Of a DNA stretch of 64,000 nt, positions 30,660-40,689 are shown in pieces. The position numbers were made by a program, and so were the translations under genes. Source of the DNA: Pseudomonas sp. TH43 (lineage in GTDB: Bacteria; Pseudomonadota; Gammaproteobacteria; Pseudomonadales; Pseudomonadaceae); NCBI RefSeq assembly GCF_016650635.1, contig NZ_JAEKFI010000004.1, forward strand, positions 682,001 to 746,000, in the 5' to 3' direction. The notes beneath the pieces are model-generated. The model ran no database searches, was not told the origin of the DNA, and worked only from the letters and a program-made list of their open reading frames with translations. Numbering within the stretch: the stretch's first letter is position 1; each line of letters opens with the position of its first letter.

Positions 30660-33600
30660 TTGTCCAATGTCACTCCGCCAGCCTCTGTGAGCAGCACCCA
30701 TCCGGCGCCCGGCTCGCCCCTGCGCGGAACATTAAAAGGCGCGCTGGCGACGCTGGTGCTTTTGCTGTTGGCGCTGTTGTTCTGGCAACTGCTCGATCAA
30801 CTGCGCGAAACCCAGAAAAACCAGCGTCAGTACACCATCGACTACACCGCCGACCTCGCCTCGCAGGTTAGCCTGAACATGGCGCTGAACGCGCAAATCG
30901 CCCTCAACCTGCTACCGATCGTCGAACAACCGCAGTCAGCCGACGAACAGCAGGCGCTGCTGCGCAAGCTCCAGCAATCGCTGCCCGACCTGCGCAGCGT
31001 TGCCTTGCTCAGCCCATCCGGCAGAATCATCAGCGACAGTGCCGTCGACAGCAGCGATGCCGACTATCTCACCGAACTGGTTCGCCGCAGCCGTGCCCAG
31101 GCGCATTACTTCAGCAATGCCGACGATGGCTCAGTGGTGCATCTATTGCTTCACCAGGCCAGCGGTAGCACCCGTGGTTATTGGGCCTTGCGCCTGACCC
31201 CGACCTTTTTCGATTCGCTGACCAAACAGGGTGACACAGGCGTACGCCCATTGTGGCTGGTGGAAAACCGCCTCAACCATCAGATCATCAGTCGCGACGA
31301 AGCCATGCCGGCGGCCAAACCCGGGGTACTCACCGCAGACGATCTGGCCAACACCGTACTGACCGTGCCGCTGAGCAGCAGCGACTGGCAATTGCGTGGT
31401 CTGTTCGACCGCCAGCGTGTGCTCGAAGAATTGCTGCCGGCGTTCATCGGCAAATGCCTGCTCGGCCTGGCGTTTTCAATGCTGCCGGTGATCGCACTGC
31501 TGAACATGCGTCGGCGTCAGCGCCAGTTGCATGAGGGGCGCCGACGCTATCAGGACATTTTCGAAGGCACCGGCGTGGCCCTGTGTGTGCTGGATCTGTC
31601 CGGATTGAAACAGGTTTTTGAAAGAGCGCAGATTCAGACCAGCGACCAGCTCAAAGCGTGGCTCGACCAGCCGCAGCAGCGCCAGCAATTGCTCCAGGAA
31701 CTGCGCGTGACCGAGGTCAATCAGGTCGCGCTGCAACTGCTCAACGTCAATTCCTGCGAGCACGCCTGGCAACTGTTGATAGACGGCCATCCGCACCCGC
31801 AGTGCGCGATCGGCAATCAAGTGCTCGACGCCGTGCTTCAACAGCAAAAGCAGCTGGAACTGGAAATCAGACTGCCGGACATCAACGGCCGCGATCAGCA
31901 CCTGTGGATGGTATTGCGCCTGCCGCAGGAGCAGCACGACTATAAAGCGGTGATCCTCAGCATCAACGACATCACCAGCCGCAAGCTGATCGAACTGTCG
32001 CTGCTGGAGCGCGAAGGATTCTGGTCGGACGTGGTGCGCACAGTGCCGGACCATCTGTATGTGCAGGACGTGATCAGCCAGCGGATGATTTTCAGCAACC
32101 ACCACCTCGGCCAGACCCTCGGTTACAACCGCACCGAACTGCACCAGATGGGCGAGTACTTCTGGGAAATCCTCCTGCACCCGGAAGACGCCGATTATTA
32201 CCATCGTTCGCGGCAGATGCAGCGGCATGCCGGGTACAGCCAATTACTGCAATGCCAACTGCGCTTCCGTCACCGCGACGGCAAGTGGCGGCGTTTCGAC
32301 ATTCGCGAACAGGCGTTGGCGCGCGACAAGCACGATCAGGTCACGCGGATCATCGGTGTGGCCAAGGACATCACCGAGCAGATCGAGGCCAGTGAATCGC
32401 TGCGCGACAGCGAGCAGCGTTATCGCATGCTCGCCGAAAGCATCAGTGACGTGATCTTCTCCACCGACAGCAAGCTCTCGCTGAACTACGTCAGCCCCTC
32501 GGTGCAAGCGGTGCTGGGCTACGACGCCGAGTGGATTTTCCAGAACGGCTGGCAATCGACCATCGCCAATCCGCAGCAACTGAGCGGCATCTACACCCTG
32601 ATGGACCGGGTCAGCAAAGCACTGGACAAACCGGAGCAACTGGCGCTGTTGCGCAGCCAGGTGCAGACGCAAATGTTCCTGTTCGACTGCCTGCGCGCCG
32701 ACGGCCGCAAGATCCCGATCGAGCTGCGTCTGGTGCTGGTGTGGGACGAGCACGGCGCATTCGAAGGCGTGCTGGGTGTCGGTCGCGACATCAGCCAGCA
32801 ACGCCGCGCCGAGAAAGACCTGCGCATGGCGGCCACGGTATTCGAGCACTCGACGTCGGCGATCCTGATCACCGACCCGGCCGGTTACATCGTTCAGGCC
32901 AACGAAGCGTTCAGCCGCGTCAGTGGTTATGCGGTGAGCGAAGTGCTCGACCAGTTGCCGAACATGCTCACCGTCGACGAACAACAGGATGCTCATCTGC
33001 GTTACGTGCTCAAGCAACTGCATCAGCACAGCACCTGGGAAGGCGAAGTCTGGCTCAAGCGCCGCAACGGCGAGCATTACCCGGCGTGGGTCGGCATCAC
33101 CGCGGTGCTCGACGATGAAGGTGATCTGGCCAGTTACGTGTGCTTCTTCAGCGACATCAGCGAGCGCAAGGCTAGCGAACAGCGCATCCACCGCCTCGCC
33201 TACTACGACGCTTTGACCCATTTGCCGAACCGCACGCTGTTCCAGGATCGCCTGCACACCGCGCTGCAATCGGCCGAGCGGCAAAAGTCGTGGGTGGTGC
33301 TGATGTTCCTCGACCTCGACCGTTTCAAACCGATCAACGACTCCCTTGGTCACGCTGCGGGCGACCGCATGCTCAAGGACATGGCCACGCGCCTGCTGGC
33401 CTGCGTCGACGATGACGACACCGTGGCGCGCATGGGCGGCGACGAATTCACCCTGCTGCTGCAGCATCGGTCCAGCCGCGAAATGGCGCTGAACCGAGCT
33501 ATCCATGTCGCCGAACAGATTCTCGGCAGCCTGGTGCGACCGTTCGTGCTCGAGGGTCGCGAGTTTTTCGTCACCGCCAGTATCGGCATCGCGCTGAGCC

Positions 33601-34508
33601 CGCAGGACGGCAACGAACTCAGCCAGTTGATGAAGAACGCCGACACTGCGATGTATCACGCCAAAGAACGCGGCAAGAACAACTTCCAGTTCTATCAGGC
33701 CGACATGAACGCCAGTGCGCTGGAGCGTCTGGAGCTGGAAAGCGACCTGCGCCATGCCCTGGAGCAGGACGAATTCGTGCTCTATTACCAGCCGCAATTC
33801 AGCGGTGACGGCAAGCGTCTGACCGGTGCCGAAGCCCTGTTGCGCTGGCGTCATCCGCGTCGCGGACTGGTGCCGCCGGGAGATTTCATTCCGGTGCTGG
33901 AAGAACTCGGGCTGGTTGTCGACGTTGGCGATTGGGTGATCAGCGAGGCCTGCCGTCAACTGAAGACCTGGCACCAGAACCGCGTGCGCGTACCGAAGGT
34001 GTCGGTAAACATTTCCGCACGACAGTTCTCCGACGGCCAACTCGGCACGCGGATCGCCACGATCCTGCGCGAAACCGGTCTGCCGCCAGCGTGTCTGGAG
34101 CTGGAACTGACCGAAAGTATCCTGATGCGTGAAGTCAGCGAGGCCATGCAGATTCTCGCCGGGCTGAAAAACCTTGGCCTGAGCATCGCGGTTGATGATT
34201 TCGGCACTGGTTACTCATCGCTGAACTACCTCAAGCAATTCCCGATCGACGTGCTGAAGATCGACCGCACGTTTGTTGACGGTTTGCCGTCTGGCGAGCA
34301 AGACGCGCAGATCGCCCGGGCGATCATCGCCATGGCCCACAGCCTGAATCTGGCGGTGATCGCTGAAGGCGTGGAAACCCACGAGCAACTGGACTTCCTG
34401 CGCGAGCATGGTTGCGATGAGGTTCAGGGGTATCTGTTCGGGCGACCGATGCCGGCGAGCCGGTTTGAGGCGCAGTTCAGCAATGACGCCCTCTTCATGT
34501 TCGACTGA
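30660..34508 (+). CDS. morA: Sensory PAS-GGDEF-EAL c-di-GMP regulator, MorA-like
   Basis: Membrane-bound dual-domain c-di-GMP enzyme of 1282 residues. Segments: TM1 about 25-47 ([22 protein letters not shown]), a periplasmic sensing domain to about 260, TM2 about 264-285, several PAS domains (about 310-840, e.g. [31 protein letters not shown] and [31 protein letters not shown]), then GGDEF ([12 protein letters not shown], near 925) and EAL ([23 protein letters not shown], near 1057; [24 protein letters not shown] later). Both active-site motifs are intact, so it may both make and degrade c-di-GMP. Start: TTG at 30660 with AGGA upstream. It sits immediately upstream of glyA, like PA4601 morA of P. 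aeruginosa, which supports the name although PAO1 MorA is somewhat longer (about 1415 residues, recalled). Confidence 0.9.
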   Translation: MSNVTPPASVSSTHPAPGSPLRGTLKGALATLVLLLLALLFWQLLDQLRETQKNQRQYTIDYTADLASQVSLNMALNAQIALNLLPIVEQPQSADEQQALLRKLQQSLPDLRSVALLSPSGRIISDSAVDSSDADYLTELVRRSRAQAHYFSNADDGSVVHLLLHQASGSTRGYWALRLTPTFFDSLTKQGDTGVRPLWLVENRLNHQIISRDEAMPAAKPGVLTADDLANTVLTVPLSSSDWQLRGLFDRQRVLEELLPAFIGKCLLGLAFSMLPVIALLNMRRRQRQLHEGRRRYQDIFEGTGVALCVLDLSGLKQVFERAQIQTSDQLKAWLDQPQQRQQLLQELRVTEVNQVALQLLNVNSCEHAWQLLIDGHPHPQCAIGNQVLDAVLQQQKQLELEIRLPDINGRDQHLWMVLRLPQEQHDYKAVILSINDITSRKLIELSLLEREGFWSDVVRTVPDHLYVQDVISQRMIFSNHHLGQTLGYNRTELHQMGEYFWEILLHPEDADYYHRSRQMQRHAGYSQLLQCQLRFRHRDGKWRRFDIREQALARDKHDQVTRIIGVAKDITEQIEASESLRDSEQRYRMLAESISDVIFSTDSKLSLNYVSPSVQAVLGYDAEWIFQNGWQSTIANPQQLSGIYTLMDRVSKALDKPEQLALLRSQVQTQMFLFDCLRADGRKIPIELRLVLVWDEHGAFEGVLGVGRDISQQRRAEKDLRMAATVFEHSTSAILITDPAGYIVQANEAFSRVSGYAVSEVLDQLPNMLTVDEQQDAHLRYVLKQLHQHSTWEGEVWLKRRNGEHYPAWVGITAVLDDEGDLASYVCFFSDISERKASEQRIHRLAYYDALTHLPNRTLFQDRLHTALQSAERQKSWVVLMFLDLDRFKPINDSLGHAAGDRMLKDMATRLLACVDDDDTVARMGGDEFTLLLQHRSSREMALNRAIHVAEQILGSLVRPFVLEGREFFVTASIGIALSPQDGNELSQLMKNADTAMYHAKERGKNNFQFYQADMNASALERLELESDLRHALEQDEFVLYYQPQFSGDGKRLTGAEALLRWRHPRRGLVPPGDFIPVLEELGLVVDVGDWVISEACRQLKTWHQNRVRVPKVSVNISARQFSDGQLGTRIATILRETGLPPACLELELTESILMREVSEAMQILAGLKNLGLSIAVDDFGTGYSSLNYLKQFPIDVLKIDRTFVDGLPSGEQDAQIARAIIAMAHSLNLAVIAEGVETHEQLDFLREHGCDEVQGYLFGRPMPASRFEAQFSNDALFMFD

Positions 34509-34521
34509 GAATCTGCGGCGC

Positions 34522-34621
34522 GGCTTTCGCGAGCAGGCTCGCTCCCACAGGAATTGATGTCGATCACAAAATCGCAGGCCTGCCTCGGTTACTGTGGGAG
34601 CGAGCCTGCTCGCGAAGAGGC
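34522..34621. repeat. REP doublet, TTCGCGAGCAGGCTCGCTCCCAC family
   Basis: Arms TTCGCGAGCAGGCTCGCTCC and its inverse GGAGCGAGCCTGCTCGCGAA with a spacer of about 50 bases, between morA and glyA. Confidence 0.95.
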
Positions 34622-34747
34622 CTTCAAAAGCACCGCACATCTTTCATGAACGCCACTTGTCTGCGACATGATGTCGTTTCATATGCCATCCAAAACCCAT
34701 TGGGTTAGAATGCCCCCCTTTTCTGCCCCCGATCCTTGAGGACCGCC

Positions 34748-36001
34748 ATGTTCAGCCGTGATTTGACTATTGCCAAGTACGACGCCGACCTTTTTGCCGC
34801 CATGGAGCAAGAAGCTCAGCGCCAGGAAGAACACATTGAGCTGATCGCTTCGGAAAACTACACCAGCCCAGCGGTGATGGAAGCTCAAGGCTCGGTCCTG
34901 ACCAACAAGTACGCCGAAGGTTATCCAGGCAAGCGCTACTACGGTGGTTGCGAGTACGTCGACATCGTTGAACAACTGGCTATCGACCGTGCCAAAGAAC
35001 TGTTCGGCGCCGATTACGCCAACGTTCAGCCGCACGCCGGTTCGCAAGCCAACGCCGCTGTTTACCTGGCCCTGCTGCAAGGTGGCGACACCATTCTGGG
35101 CATGAGCCTGGCCCACGGCGGTCACCTGACCCACGGCGCCAGCGTTTCCTCCTCCGGCAAGCTGTACAACGCCGTGCAGTACGGCATCGACGCCAACGGC
35201 CTGATCGACTACGACGAAGTCGAGCGCCTGGCGGTTGAACACAAACCGAAAATGATCGTGGCCGGTTTCTCTGCCTACTCGCAGATCCTCGACTTCCCGC
35301 GCTTCCGCGAAATCGCTGACAAGGTAGGCGCTTACCTGTTCGTCGACATGGCTCACGTAGCCGGTCTGGTCGCCGCTGGCGTCTACCCGAACCCGGTGCC
35401 TTTCGCTGACGTCGTGACCACCACCACGCACAAGACCCTGCGCGGTCCACGTGGCGGCCTGATCCTGGCACGCGCCAACGCCGACATCGAGAAGAAGCTG
35501 AACTCCGCAGTATTCCCGGGCGCCCAGGGTGGCCCGCTGGAGCACGTGATCGCTGCCAAGGCGATCTGCTTCAAGGAAGCACTGCAGCCAGAGTTCAAGG
35601 CTTACCAGGAACAAGTGGTGCTGAACGCCCAGGCCATGGCCGAAGTGTTCATCGAGCGCGGTTTCGACGTAGTTTCGGGCGGTACCAAGAACCACCTGTT
35701 CCTGCTGTCGCTGATCAAGCAGGACATCTCCGGTAAAGACGCCGACGCCGCTCTGGGCAAAGCGTTCATCACCGTGAACAAGAACTCCGTACCTAACGAC
35801 CCACGCTCGCCGTTCGTCACTTCCGGCCTGCGCTTCGGCACTCCAGCTGTGACCACGCGTGGCTTCAAGCAAGCAGAGTGCAAAGAACTGGCAGGCTGGA
35901 TCTGCGACATTCTGGCTGACCTGAACAACGAAGCGGTAATCGACGCCGTTCGTGAGAAAGTCAAAGCCATCTGCAAGAAACTGCCGGTGTACGGCGCTTA
36001 A
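34748..36001 (+). CDS. glyA: Serine hydroxymethyltransferase
   Basis: PLP enzyme converting serine and tetrahydrofolate to glycine and methylene-THF; cytosolic. The 417 residues from [16 protein letters not shown] show [32 protein letters not shown], the PLP-lysine motif [15 protein letters not shown] (near residues 225-240) and the C-terminal [27 protein letters not shown]. The start ATG 34748 has CTTGAGGACC upstream. Pseudomonads carry more than one glyA; this is the copy next to morA (PA4602-like). Confidence 0.97.
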   Translation: MFSRDLTIAKYDADLFAAMEQEAQRQEEHIELIASENYTSPAVMEAQGSVLTNKYAEGYPGKRYYGGCEYVDIVEQLAIDRAKELFGADYANVQPHAGSQANAAVYLALLQGGDTILGMSLAHGGHLTHGASVSSSGKLYNAVQYGIDANGLIDYDEVERLAVEHKPKMIVAGFSAYSQILDFPRFREIADKVGAYLFVDMAHVAGLVAAGVYPNPVPFADVVTTTTHKTLRGPRGGLILARANADIEKKLNSAVFPGAQGGPLEHVIAAKAICFKEALQPEFKAYQEQVVLNAQAMAEVFIERGFDVVSGGTKNHLFLLSLIKQDISGKDADAALGKAFITVNKNSVPNDPRSPFVTSGLRFGTPAVTTRGFKQAECKELAGWICDILADLNNEAVIDAVREKVKAICKKLPVYGA

Positions 36002-36024
36002 TTGCGACGTTAAATCTGCAGTAT

Positions 36025-36059
36025 GAAAAACCGGCCAAGTGATTGGCCGGTTTTTTTTC
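36025..36059 (+). terminator. Rho-independent terminator after glyA
   Basis: Stem ACCGGCCAA / TTGGCCGGT followed by eight T's. Confidence 0.92.
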
Positions 36060-36170
36060 GCCCGCAAGAAAGTTATTGAAGCCAGTATTGCGGGGCATTC
36101 ATCTTGCTTGCTTAAAACTTGAAACAACAACCGAAGCAAAAACACCAACCTTCATAAAACTTAGCTGTTA

Positions 36171-36271
36171 GGGTTAACCCGAGACATACACACAACCCGA
36201 CAACAACTAAATCAGCTTTTGGAAAAGCCCGAAACCGATTAACAGCTTCACAGAACTCAGAACTCAGAACT
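36171..36271 (+). promoter_or_regulatory. Upstream region of the tandem unknown genes: GGGTTAACCC palindrome and triple CAGAACT repeat
   Basis: GGGTTAACCC at 36171-36180 is a perfect 10-base palindrome, a candidate operator. CAGAACT is repeated three times in tandem at 36251-36271, directly before the AGGAAGAG ribosome-binding site of the gene at 36285. The region (36061-36284) is AT-richer than its surroundings. Confidence 0.5.
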
Positions 36272-36284
36272 CAAGGAAGAGCTC

Positions 36285-36857
36285 ATGACCACCAACAGAC
36301 AGAAATCCTTTATAGCAACGCTGGAACTTGACCATCATCACCTGGAGATTCTAGGGGCGTTATATGAAACCCCGGTCTTGCGCGTTGACGGCTCTTTCGC
36401 GGGAGGCTTTTACACCGGAGCGCCACGCAAGTTTAATGATGGCCATCTATTGGGACGTCGTCCGCACGGGGAAGTAAAAAACGTTTCTCCCATGAACATT
36501 TACTTCCGCTGCACCGATGACTATTACCACCTCTATATCCGTTCCCACGCCACCCACACCGGCCATTGCATCAGCATGGACGCCGCCGGCGTGCTGGGTG
36601 CCCTCCTGCCGGCAGGCGCCGACACCACGTCGTTCAACCTGCTGGGCCTGGACAATCGAACCATCACCCTGAAAGACATGGGCCAGGGCACCCAGCGGGT
36701 GCGGCTCAAGGCCCGCAACGCCGAACACATCAGCGTCGTGCGCCGTCGAGGTGCGCCTTACAGCTACCTCGCCGGAACCGCTGACGAGGGTGTCCCGTTC
36801 ACGCTGCGAATCATTGAGCGCAACGCATCATTCCTCAGTGATCCCGACGAAGTCTGA
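36285..36857 (+). CDS. Unrecognised protein, first of a tandem paralogous pair
   Basis: A 190-residue protein without signal peptide or membrane segment; I do not recognise a family. It shares with its downstream neighbour an N-terminal KSFIATL, a central NIYFRCTDDYYHLYI, TTSFNLLGLDNRTITLKDMG and a C-terminal FTLRIIERN. These look like beta strands separated by turns, with the F-N-L-L-x(n)-I-T-L pattern reminiscent of beta-trefoil lectin-like or carbohydrate-binding folds (inference). Histidine pairs near the N-terminus (LDHHHLEIL) are notable. Start ATG 36285 follows AGGAAGAG. The gene is 72 bases before its paralogue, so they are probably co-transcribed. Located in an AT-richer island between glyA and the dctA-like gene. 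Confidence 0.8.
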   Translation: MTTNRQKSFIATLELDHHHLEILGALYETPVLRVDGSFAGGFYTGAPRKFNDGHLLGRRPHGEVKNVSPMNIYFRCTDDYYHLYIRSHATHTGHCISMDAAGVLGALLPAGADTTSFNLLGLDNRTITLKDMGQGTQRVRLKARNAEHISVVRRRGAPYSYLAGTADEGVPFTLRIIERNASFLSDPDEV

Positions 36858-36929
36858 CAACACCGCGTAATGTTTTGCCCTACATACACTGACTTTCAAT
36901 TATCAATACTAAACATTTGAGAACTACTT

Positions 36930-37484
36930 ATGAGTACCGATCAGGAAAAATCCTTCACCGCAACATTGAGCACGCAATTCGGTTATCCGCACTTCCCACT
37001 GTTGACCTATGGCCGGGCGATCAAAACGCTACGACCCGACTATGAAACCTTTGCCGTCTCTCCGCACATCGATGTTTCAGATTACCTCTTTGTCAAACCC
37101 GATGTCGCACCCGACGCCCTGACATTTTATTTCCGCTGCGACCGCGACTACTACACGATCTATATCTTTACTCCGGGGGAGTATTGCTACCGAACCCTTA
37201 GTCGGGAATCAAAAGACTTCATGAATGCTTATGTAGCCAAGTCCGGTGACCAGACCACGTTCAACTTGCTAAACGCCCACGGCAAAATTATCACCCTCGA
37301 CCAGATCGACACCGACACGCCTTCCGTCTATATCCAGACGCGCGGCGGTGCTCTGCTGTGTGCAGGGAAAAGCCGCAATAAATACGATCCTGCGGTGGGC
37401 ACATTCGTGCGCACCGATCCGTACCGCAGCGAAATTGCCCTCGAATTCAAACTGAATATCCTTAAGCGCAACGTGCCTTACTGA
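36930..37484 (+). CDS. Unrecognised protein, second of a tandem paralogous pair
   Basis: A 184-residue paralogue of the protein at 36285, diverged but matching in order: KSFTATL near residue 7, LTFYFRCDRDYYTIYIF near 64, QTTFNLLNAHGKIITLDQIDTD near 108 and FKLNILKRN at the end. The first 60 residues of the two differ strongly, so they have probably specialised. No signal peptide, no transmembrane segment and no catalytic motif visible; the soluble, beta-rich pattern suggests a binding protein. The ATG at 36930 has a weak GAGAA ribosome-binding site. No terminator seen after it before 37739. Confidence 0.8.
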   Translation: MSTDQEKSFTATLSTQFGYPHFPLLTYGRAIKTLRPDYETFAVSPHIDVSDYLFVKPDVAPDALTFYFRCDRDYYTIYIFTPGEYCYRTLSRESKDFMNAYVAKSGDQTTFNLLNAHGKIITLDQIDTDTPSVYIQTRGGALLCAGKSRNKYDPAVGTFVRTDPYRSEIALEFKLNILKRNVPY

Positions 37485-37738
37485 CCAACCAAGTCAGTAC
37501 GGCGCCGCCCGGTCGATCATGGCCGGGCATCTTTCAGCGTCAACGTTCCCCGCCAATCCTCGCCCGAGCGCCACTGGTCTGACCGGTCATGCCAATTTTG
37601 TGTTTTGCCCTTGTATTCCAGAAAAAACCGAGCGTAGACTGCGCCTGCACTGGACATACCGGTAAGACCACAATAATTAAGTTCTGAATCTGATGCGCCA
37701 AGCGCACGGCAGCCAGGACACCGACCAGGATTCCTCCC

Positions 37739-39052
37739 ATGCTCAGATGGTGCTCGCGTTCAATCTTCCTCCAAGTGGTTCTCGGACTGGTGCTCGGCAT
37801 CGTCTGCGGGCTGACCCTTCCCGAATATTCCGCCCAGCTCAAACCGCTCGGCGACGGCTTCATCAAATTGATCAAGATGCTCATCGGCCTGATCGTGTTC
37901 TGCGTGGTGGTCAGCGGCATCAGCGGCGCGGGCGACCTGAAGAAGGTCGGGCGCATCGGCCTCAAATCAGTTATCTACTTTGAGATCCTCACCACCATCG
38001 CCCTGGTGATCGGTCTGGTGTTTGCGTTCAGTACCGGCATCGGTAGCGGCGCGAATATTCATCTGGAGCAATTGTCTGCCGCCGACATGGGCGACATCGC
38101 CCAGCGCGGCCAGCACATGCACACCACCACGCAGTTCCTGATGGACCTGATCCCGACCTCGGTGATTGGCGCCTTTGCCGACAACAACATCCTGCAAGTG
38201 CTGCTGTTCTCTGTGCTGTTCGGCAGCGCGTTGAATCTGGTCGGCGAAGCCGCTTCCGGGATCTCCCGGCTGATCAACGAACTGAGCCATGTGATCTTCC
38301 GCATCATGGGCATGATCGTCCGTCTGGCGCCGATTGGCGTATTCGGCGCCATCGCCTTCACCACCAGCAAATATGGCCTCGATTCGCTGCAGCACTTGGG
38401 CAGTCTGGTCGGTTTGTTCTACCTGACGTGCATGGCCTTCGTCAGCGTAATTCTCGGTCTGGTGATGCGCGCGTCCGGTCTGCGCATGTGGCCGCTGCTT
38501 AAGTACCTGCGTGAAGAGCTGCTGATCGTCATGGGCACCGCTTCGTCCGACGCCGTGTTGCCACAGATCATGCGCAAACTCGAGCATCTGGGCATCGGCA
38601 GCTCGACGGTTGGTCTGGTGATTCCGACCGGGTACTCGTTCAACCTCGATGGTTTCTCGATCTATCTGACCCTCGCCATCGTCTTCATCGCCAACGCCAC
38701 CGGCACACCGCTGGCGATGACCGATTTGCTGACGATTCTGCTGGTATCGCTGATCACCTCGAAAGGCGCCCACGGCATTCCAGGTTCGGCGCTGGTGATC
38801 CTCGCGGCGACGCTGACCGCGATTCCAGCGATCCCGGTGGTCGGCCTGGTACTGGTGCTGGCCGTGGACTGGTTCATGGGCATCGGCCGGGCATTGACCA
38901 ACCTCATCGGCAACTGCGTCGCCACCGTCGCCATCGCTCGTTGGGAAAAAGACATCGACGTACAACGCGCCAACAAAGTACTCAGCGGTCAGCAGGGCTA
39001 CACCTTTCAACCGCGTAAACCAGTAACTCCTGCGCACCAGCAAGAGTTCTGA
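37739..39052 (+). CDS. dctA: DctA-type dicarboxylate/proton symporter
   Basis: A 437-residue inner-membrane symporter of the dicarboxylate/amino acid:cation symporter family. It shows LKPLGDGFIKLIKMLIGLIVFCVVVSGI near residues 33-60, ELLIVMGTASSDAVLPQIMRKLE (serine-rich re-entrant loop near 262) and VIPTGYSFNLDGFSIYLTLAIVFIANATGTPL and SKGAHGIPGSALVILAATL. The sequence resembles C4-dicarboxylate (DctA) more than glutamate carriers, but substrate is not certain. The start ATG 37739 has AGGA upstream. The two GntR-type regulators downstream may regulate it (inference). Confidence 0.85.
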   Translation: MLRWCSRSIFLQVVLGLVLGIVCGLTLPEYSAQLKPLGDGFIKLIKMLIGLIVFCVVVSGISGAGDLKKVGRIGLKSVIYFEILTTIALVIGLVFAFSTGIGSGANIHLEQLSAADMGDIAQRGQHMHTTTQFLMDLIPTSVIGAFADNNILQVLLFSVLFGSALNLVGEAASGISRLINELSHVIFRIMGMIVRLAPIGVFGAIAFTTSKYGLDSLQHLGSLVGLFYLTCMAFVSVILGLVMRASGLRMWPLLKYLREELLIVMGTASSDAVLPQIMRKLEHLGIGSSTVGLVIPTGYSFNLDGFSIYLTLAIVFIANATGTPLAMTDLLTILLVSLITSKGAHGIPGSALVILAATLTAIPAIPVVGLVLVLAVDWFMGIGRALTNLIGNCVATVAIARWEKDIDVQRANKVLSGQQGYTFQPRKPVTPAHQQEF

Positions 39053-39060
39053 TTTAACCC

Positions 39061-39121
39061 CTGTAGGAGTTACCGCAGGCTGCGATCCGTTGATCTTGAG
39101 TTTGCGGTTCCCTCCTACAGG
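39061..39121. repeat. Diverged REP-like inverted repeat
   Basis: CTGTAGGAG at the left and CTCCTACAG at the right enclose a spacer holding the CGCAGGCTGCGATC element also seen in the 19851 and 62842 repeats. Lies between the dctA-like gene and its neighbouring regulator. Confidence 0.6.
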
Positions 39122-39138
39122 CACATGGAGCAAGACAA

Positions 39139-39843
39139 GTGATCAGCACATCAACCGTCGTCAACTCAGTCGTGGAAAAACTCCGCGCCGCCCTCGCCCG
39201 GGGTCAATGGCGCACCGGCGACATGTTGCCGGGCCAGCGCGAACTGGCCGAACAACTGGGCATCAGTCGCCCGAGCCTGCGTGAAGCGGTGATCGTTCTG
39301 GAAACCCTCGGCCTCGTGCGCTCGATGCCGGGCAAAGGCGTGGTGGTACTCGACGCGCAGCTCAACGACAGCCAAAGCCACGACAGTGCAGTGGCCGGCG
39401 CCAGCCTCGAAGACGTGCTGCAACTGCGATACACCCTCGAGCCGTTTATCGTCGGCCTGGTCGCGCAGTCGATCAGCAGCAAGGAAGTCGGCCAGTTACG
39501 CCTGACCCTGATGGACATGCGCGAAGCCCTTGAGGCCGGCGACAGCGAAGCCGGGGTCAGTGCCTACATCGCCTTCCACGAAGAGCTGTTCACCCTGACC
39601 TCGAACCCGATTTTCCAGAGTGTCGTGCAGCAGACCAGCAATGCCCTCAAGCAAAGCGCCGAAGTGTTGCGCAACTCCCCGGAACACCTCGCCGAACGCC
39701 TCGAAGAAAACGAAGCCGTGGTGCGCGCGATCCGTAGCAAGAACAGCGCCCAGGCCAGCGCCGAAATGCGCCGGCACATTCTGCGCGAAGGTCAGCGCAT
39801 GGGCATCGAGCTGAATATTCCGGAAGACAACTTGAATCGCTGA
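39139..39843 (+). CDS. FadR-type (GntR family) transcriptional regulator
   Basis: A 234-residue regulator. The N-terminal winged-helix domain has LRAALARGQWRTGDMLPGQRELAEQLGISRPSLREAVIVLETLGLV (residues 14-60), followed by an FCD ligand-binding domain (EDVLQLRYTLEPFIVGLVA, then SAEMRRHILREGQRMGIEL). The start is GTG at 39139 with GGAGCAAG upstream. FCD domains typically bind small organic acids; given the adjacent dicarboxylate transporter, a C4-dicarboxylate or related acid is a plausible ligand (inference). Confidence 0.9.
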   Translation: MISTSTVVNSVVEKLRAALARGQWRTGDMLPGQRELAEQLGISRPSLREAVIVLETLGLVRSMPGKGVVVLDAQLNDSQSHDSAVAGASLEDVLQLRYTLEPFIVGLVAQSISSKEVGQLRLTLMDMREALEAGDSEAGVSAYIAFHEELFTLTSNPIFQSVVQQTSNALKQSAEVLRNSPEHLAERLEENEAVVRAIRSKNSAQASAEMRRHILREGQRMGIELNIPEDNLNR

Positions 39844-39862
39844 GCCCTTATGGAGACAGGCC

Positions 39863-40573
39863 ATGAACAGTTTCGCTTCACCCTCGCACGCCCAGCCGAG
39901 CGCCGCGCCCCTGCCCTTCTCCCGACTGCGGGCGCCGGTGGATGATCTGTATCCGCGACTGTTCGATGCGATTCTCGAACAACGTATCGACCCGGCCAGC
40001 CGTTTTACCGAAGACAGCCTGAAGCTGATGTTCGGCGTCAGTCGCGCGGATGTTCGGCGGGCGCTGACAAAGTTGTCCCATGAGCAAATCGTGGTGCTGC
40101 GCGCCAACCATCGACCGCGCGTTGCCGCGCCGGATGCCGAGCAAACGCGACAGACCCTGCATGCCCGGCGCCTGGCCGAAAGCACGCTGGTGCGGCTGGC
40201 GTGTCAGCGTCCACACACAGAAGGATTGAAACGTCTGCGAGCACTGGTCGAGCGCGAGCGCCAGGCAGTCGAGCAAGATCGGCGGGCAGCGGCGATTCGG
40301 TTGTCAGGGGAGTTTCATCTGCAATTGGCGCAGATGGCGGGGAATGCACCGTTGGCGCATTTTCTCGGCAGCCTGGTGCCACTGACGTCCCTGGCAATTG
40401 CGCGAAGTAAATGTCAGACGCACAACTGTTGCGCGTGGCAGGAGCATTTGGCACTGGTTGAGGCGGTGGAGCGTGGCGATGCTTGCGGGGCTGGCATGCT
40501 GATGAATCGGCATCTGGATCATCTTGAGCAGACGTTGCTGGGTTCAGCCCATGAAGCCTGTGTTACCGGTTAG
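39863..40573 (+). CDS. GntR family transcriptional regulator (FCD domain)
   Basis: A 236-residue GntR-type regulator 19 bases after the preceding regulator gene, thus probably co-transcribed. Winged helix: LFDAILEQRIDPASRFTEDSLKLMFGVSRADVRRALTKLSHEQIVVLRANHRPRVA (residues 33-90); the rest is an FCD-type helical domain with GEFHLQLAQMAGNAPLAHFLGSLVPL and a C-terminal HEACVTG. Its motifs differ from the preceding regulator (no RxSLREA). The cysteines near THNCCAW could matter for ligand or metal binding, but this is speculative. Confidence 0.85.
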   Translation: MNSFASPSHAQPSAAPLPFSRLRAPVDDLYPRLFDAILEQRIDPASRFTEDSLKLMFGVSRADVRRALTKLSHEQIVVLRANHRPRVAAPDAEQTRQTLHARRLAESTLVRLACQRPHTEGLKRLRALVERERQAVEQDRRAAAIRLSGEFHLQLAQMAGNAPLAHFLGSLVPLTSLAIARSKCQTHNCCAWQEHLALVEAVERGDACGAGMLMNRHLDHLEQTLLGSAHEACVTG

Positions 40574-40576
40574 ATT

Positions 40577-40668
40577 GCCTTCGCGAGCAGGCTCGCTCCC
40601 ACAGGGAAATGCATTCCAACTGAAAGAAAGCAGTCCACTGTGGGAGCGAGCCTGCTCGCGAAGAGGCC
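40577..40668. repeat. REP doublet, TTCGCGAGCAGGCTCGCTCCCAC family
   Basis: Inverted arms CCTTCGCGAGCAGGCTCGCT and GAGCGAGCCTGCTCGCGAAG about 40 bases apart, between converging genes. Confidence 0.95.
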
Positions 40669-40689
40669 ATTACTGACTGCCGAGAATCA

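Noticed and set aside
32244-34040. 598-residue frame antisense to morA
   Set aside because: Shadow of the morA coding frame; no motifs.
38981-39060. Sigma-54 promoter or further small gene between dctA and the regulator
   Set aside because: No TGGCAC-N5-TTGC match and no ribosome-binding site with an open frame.
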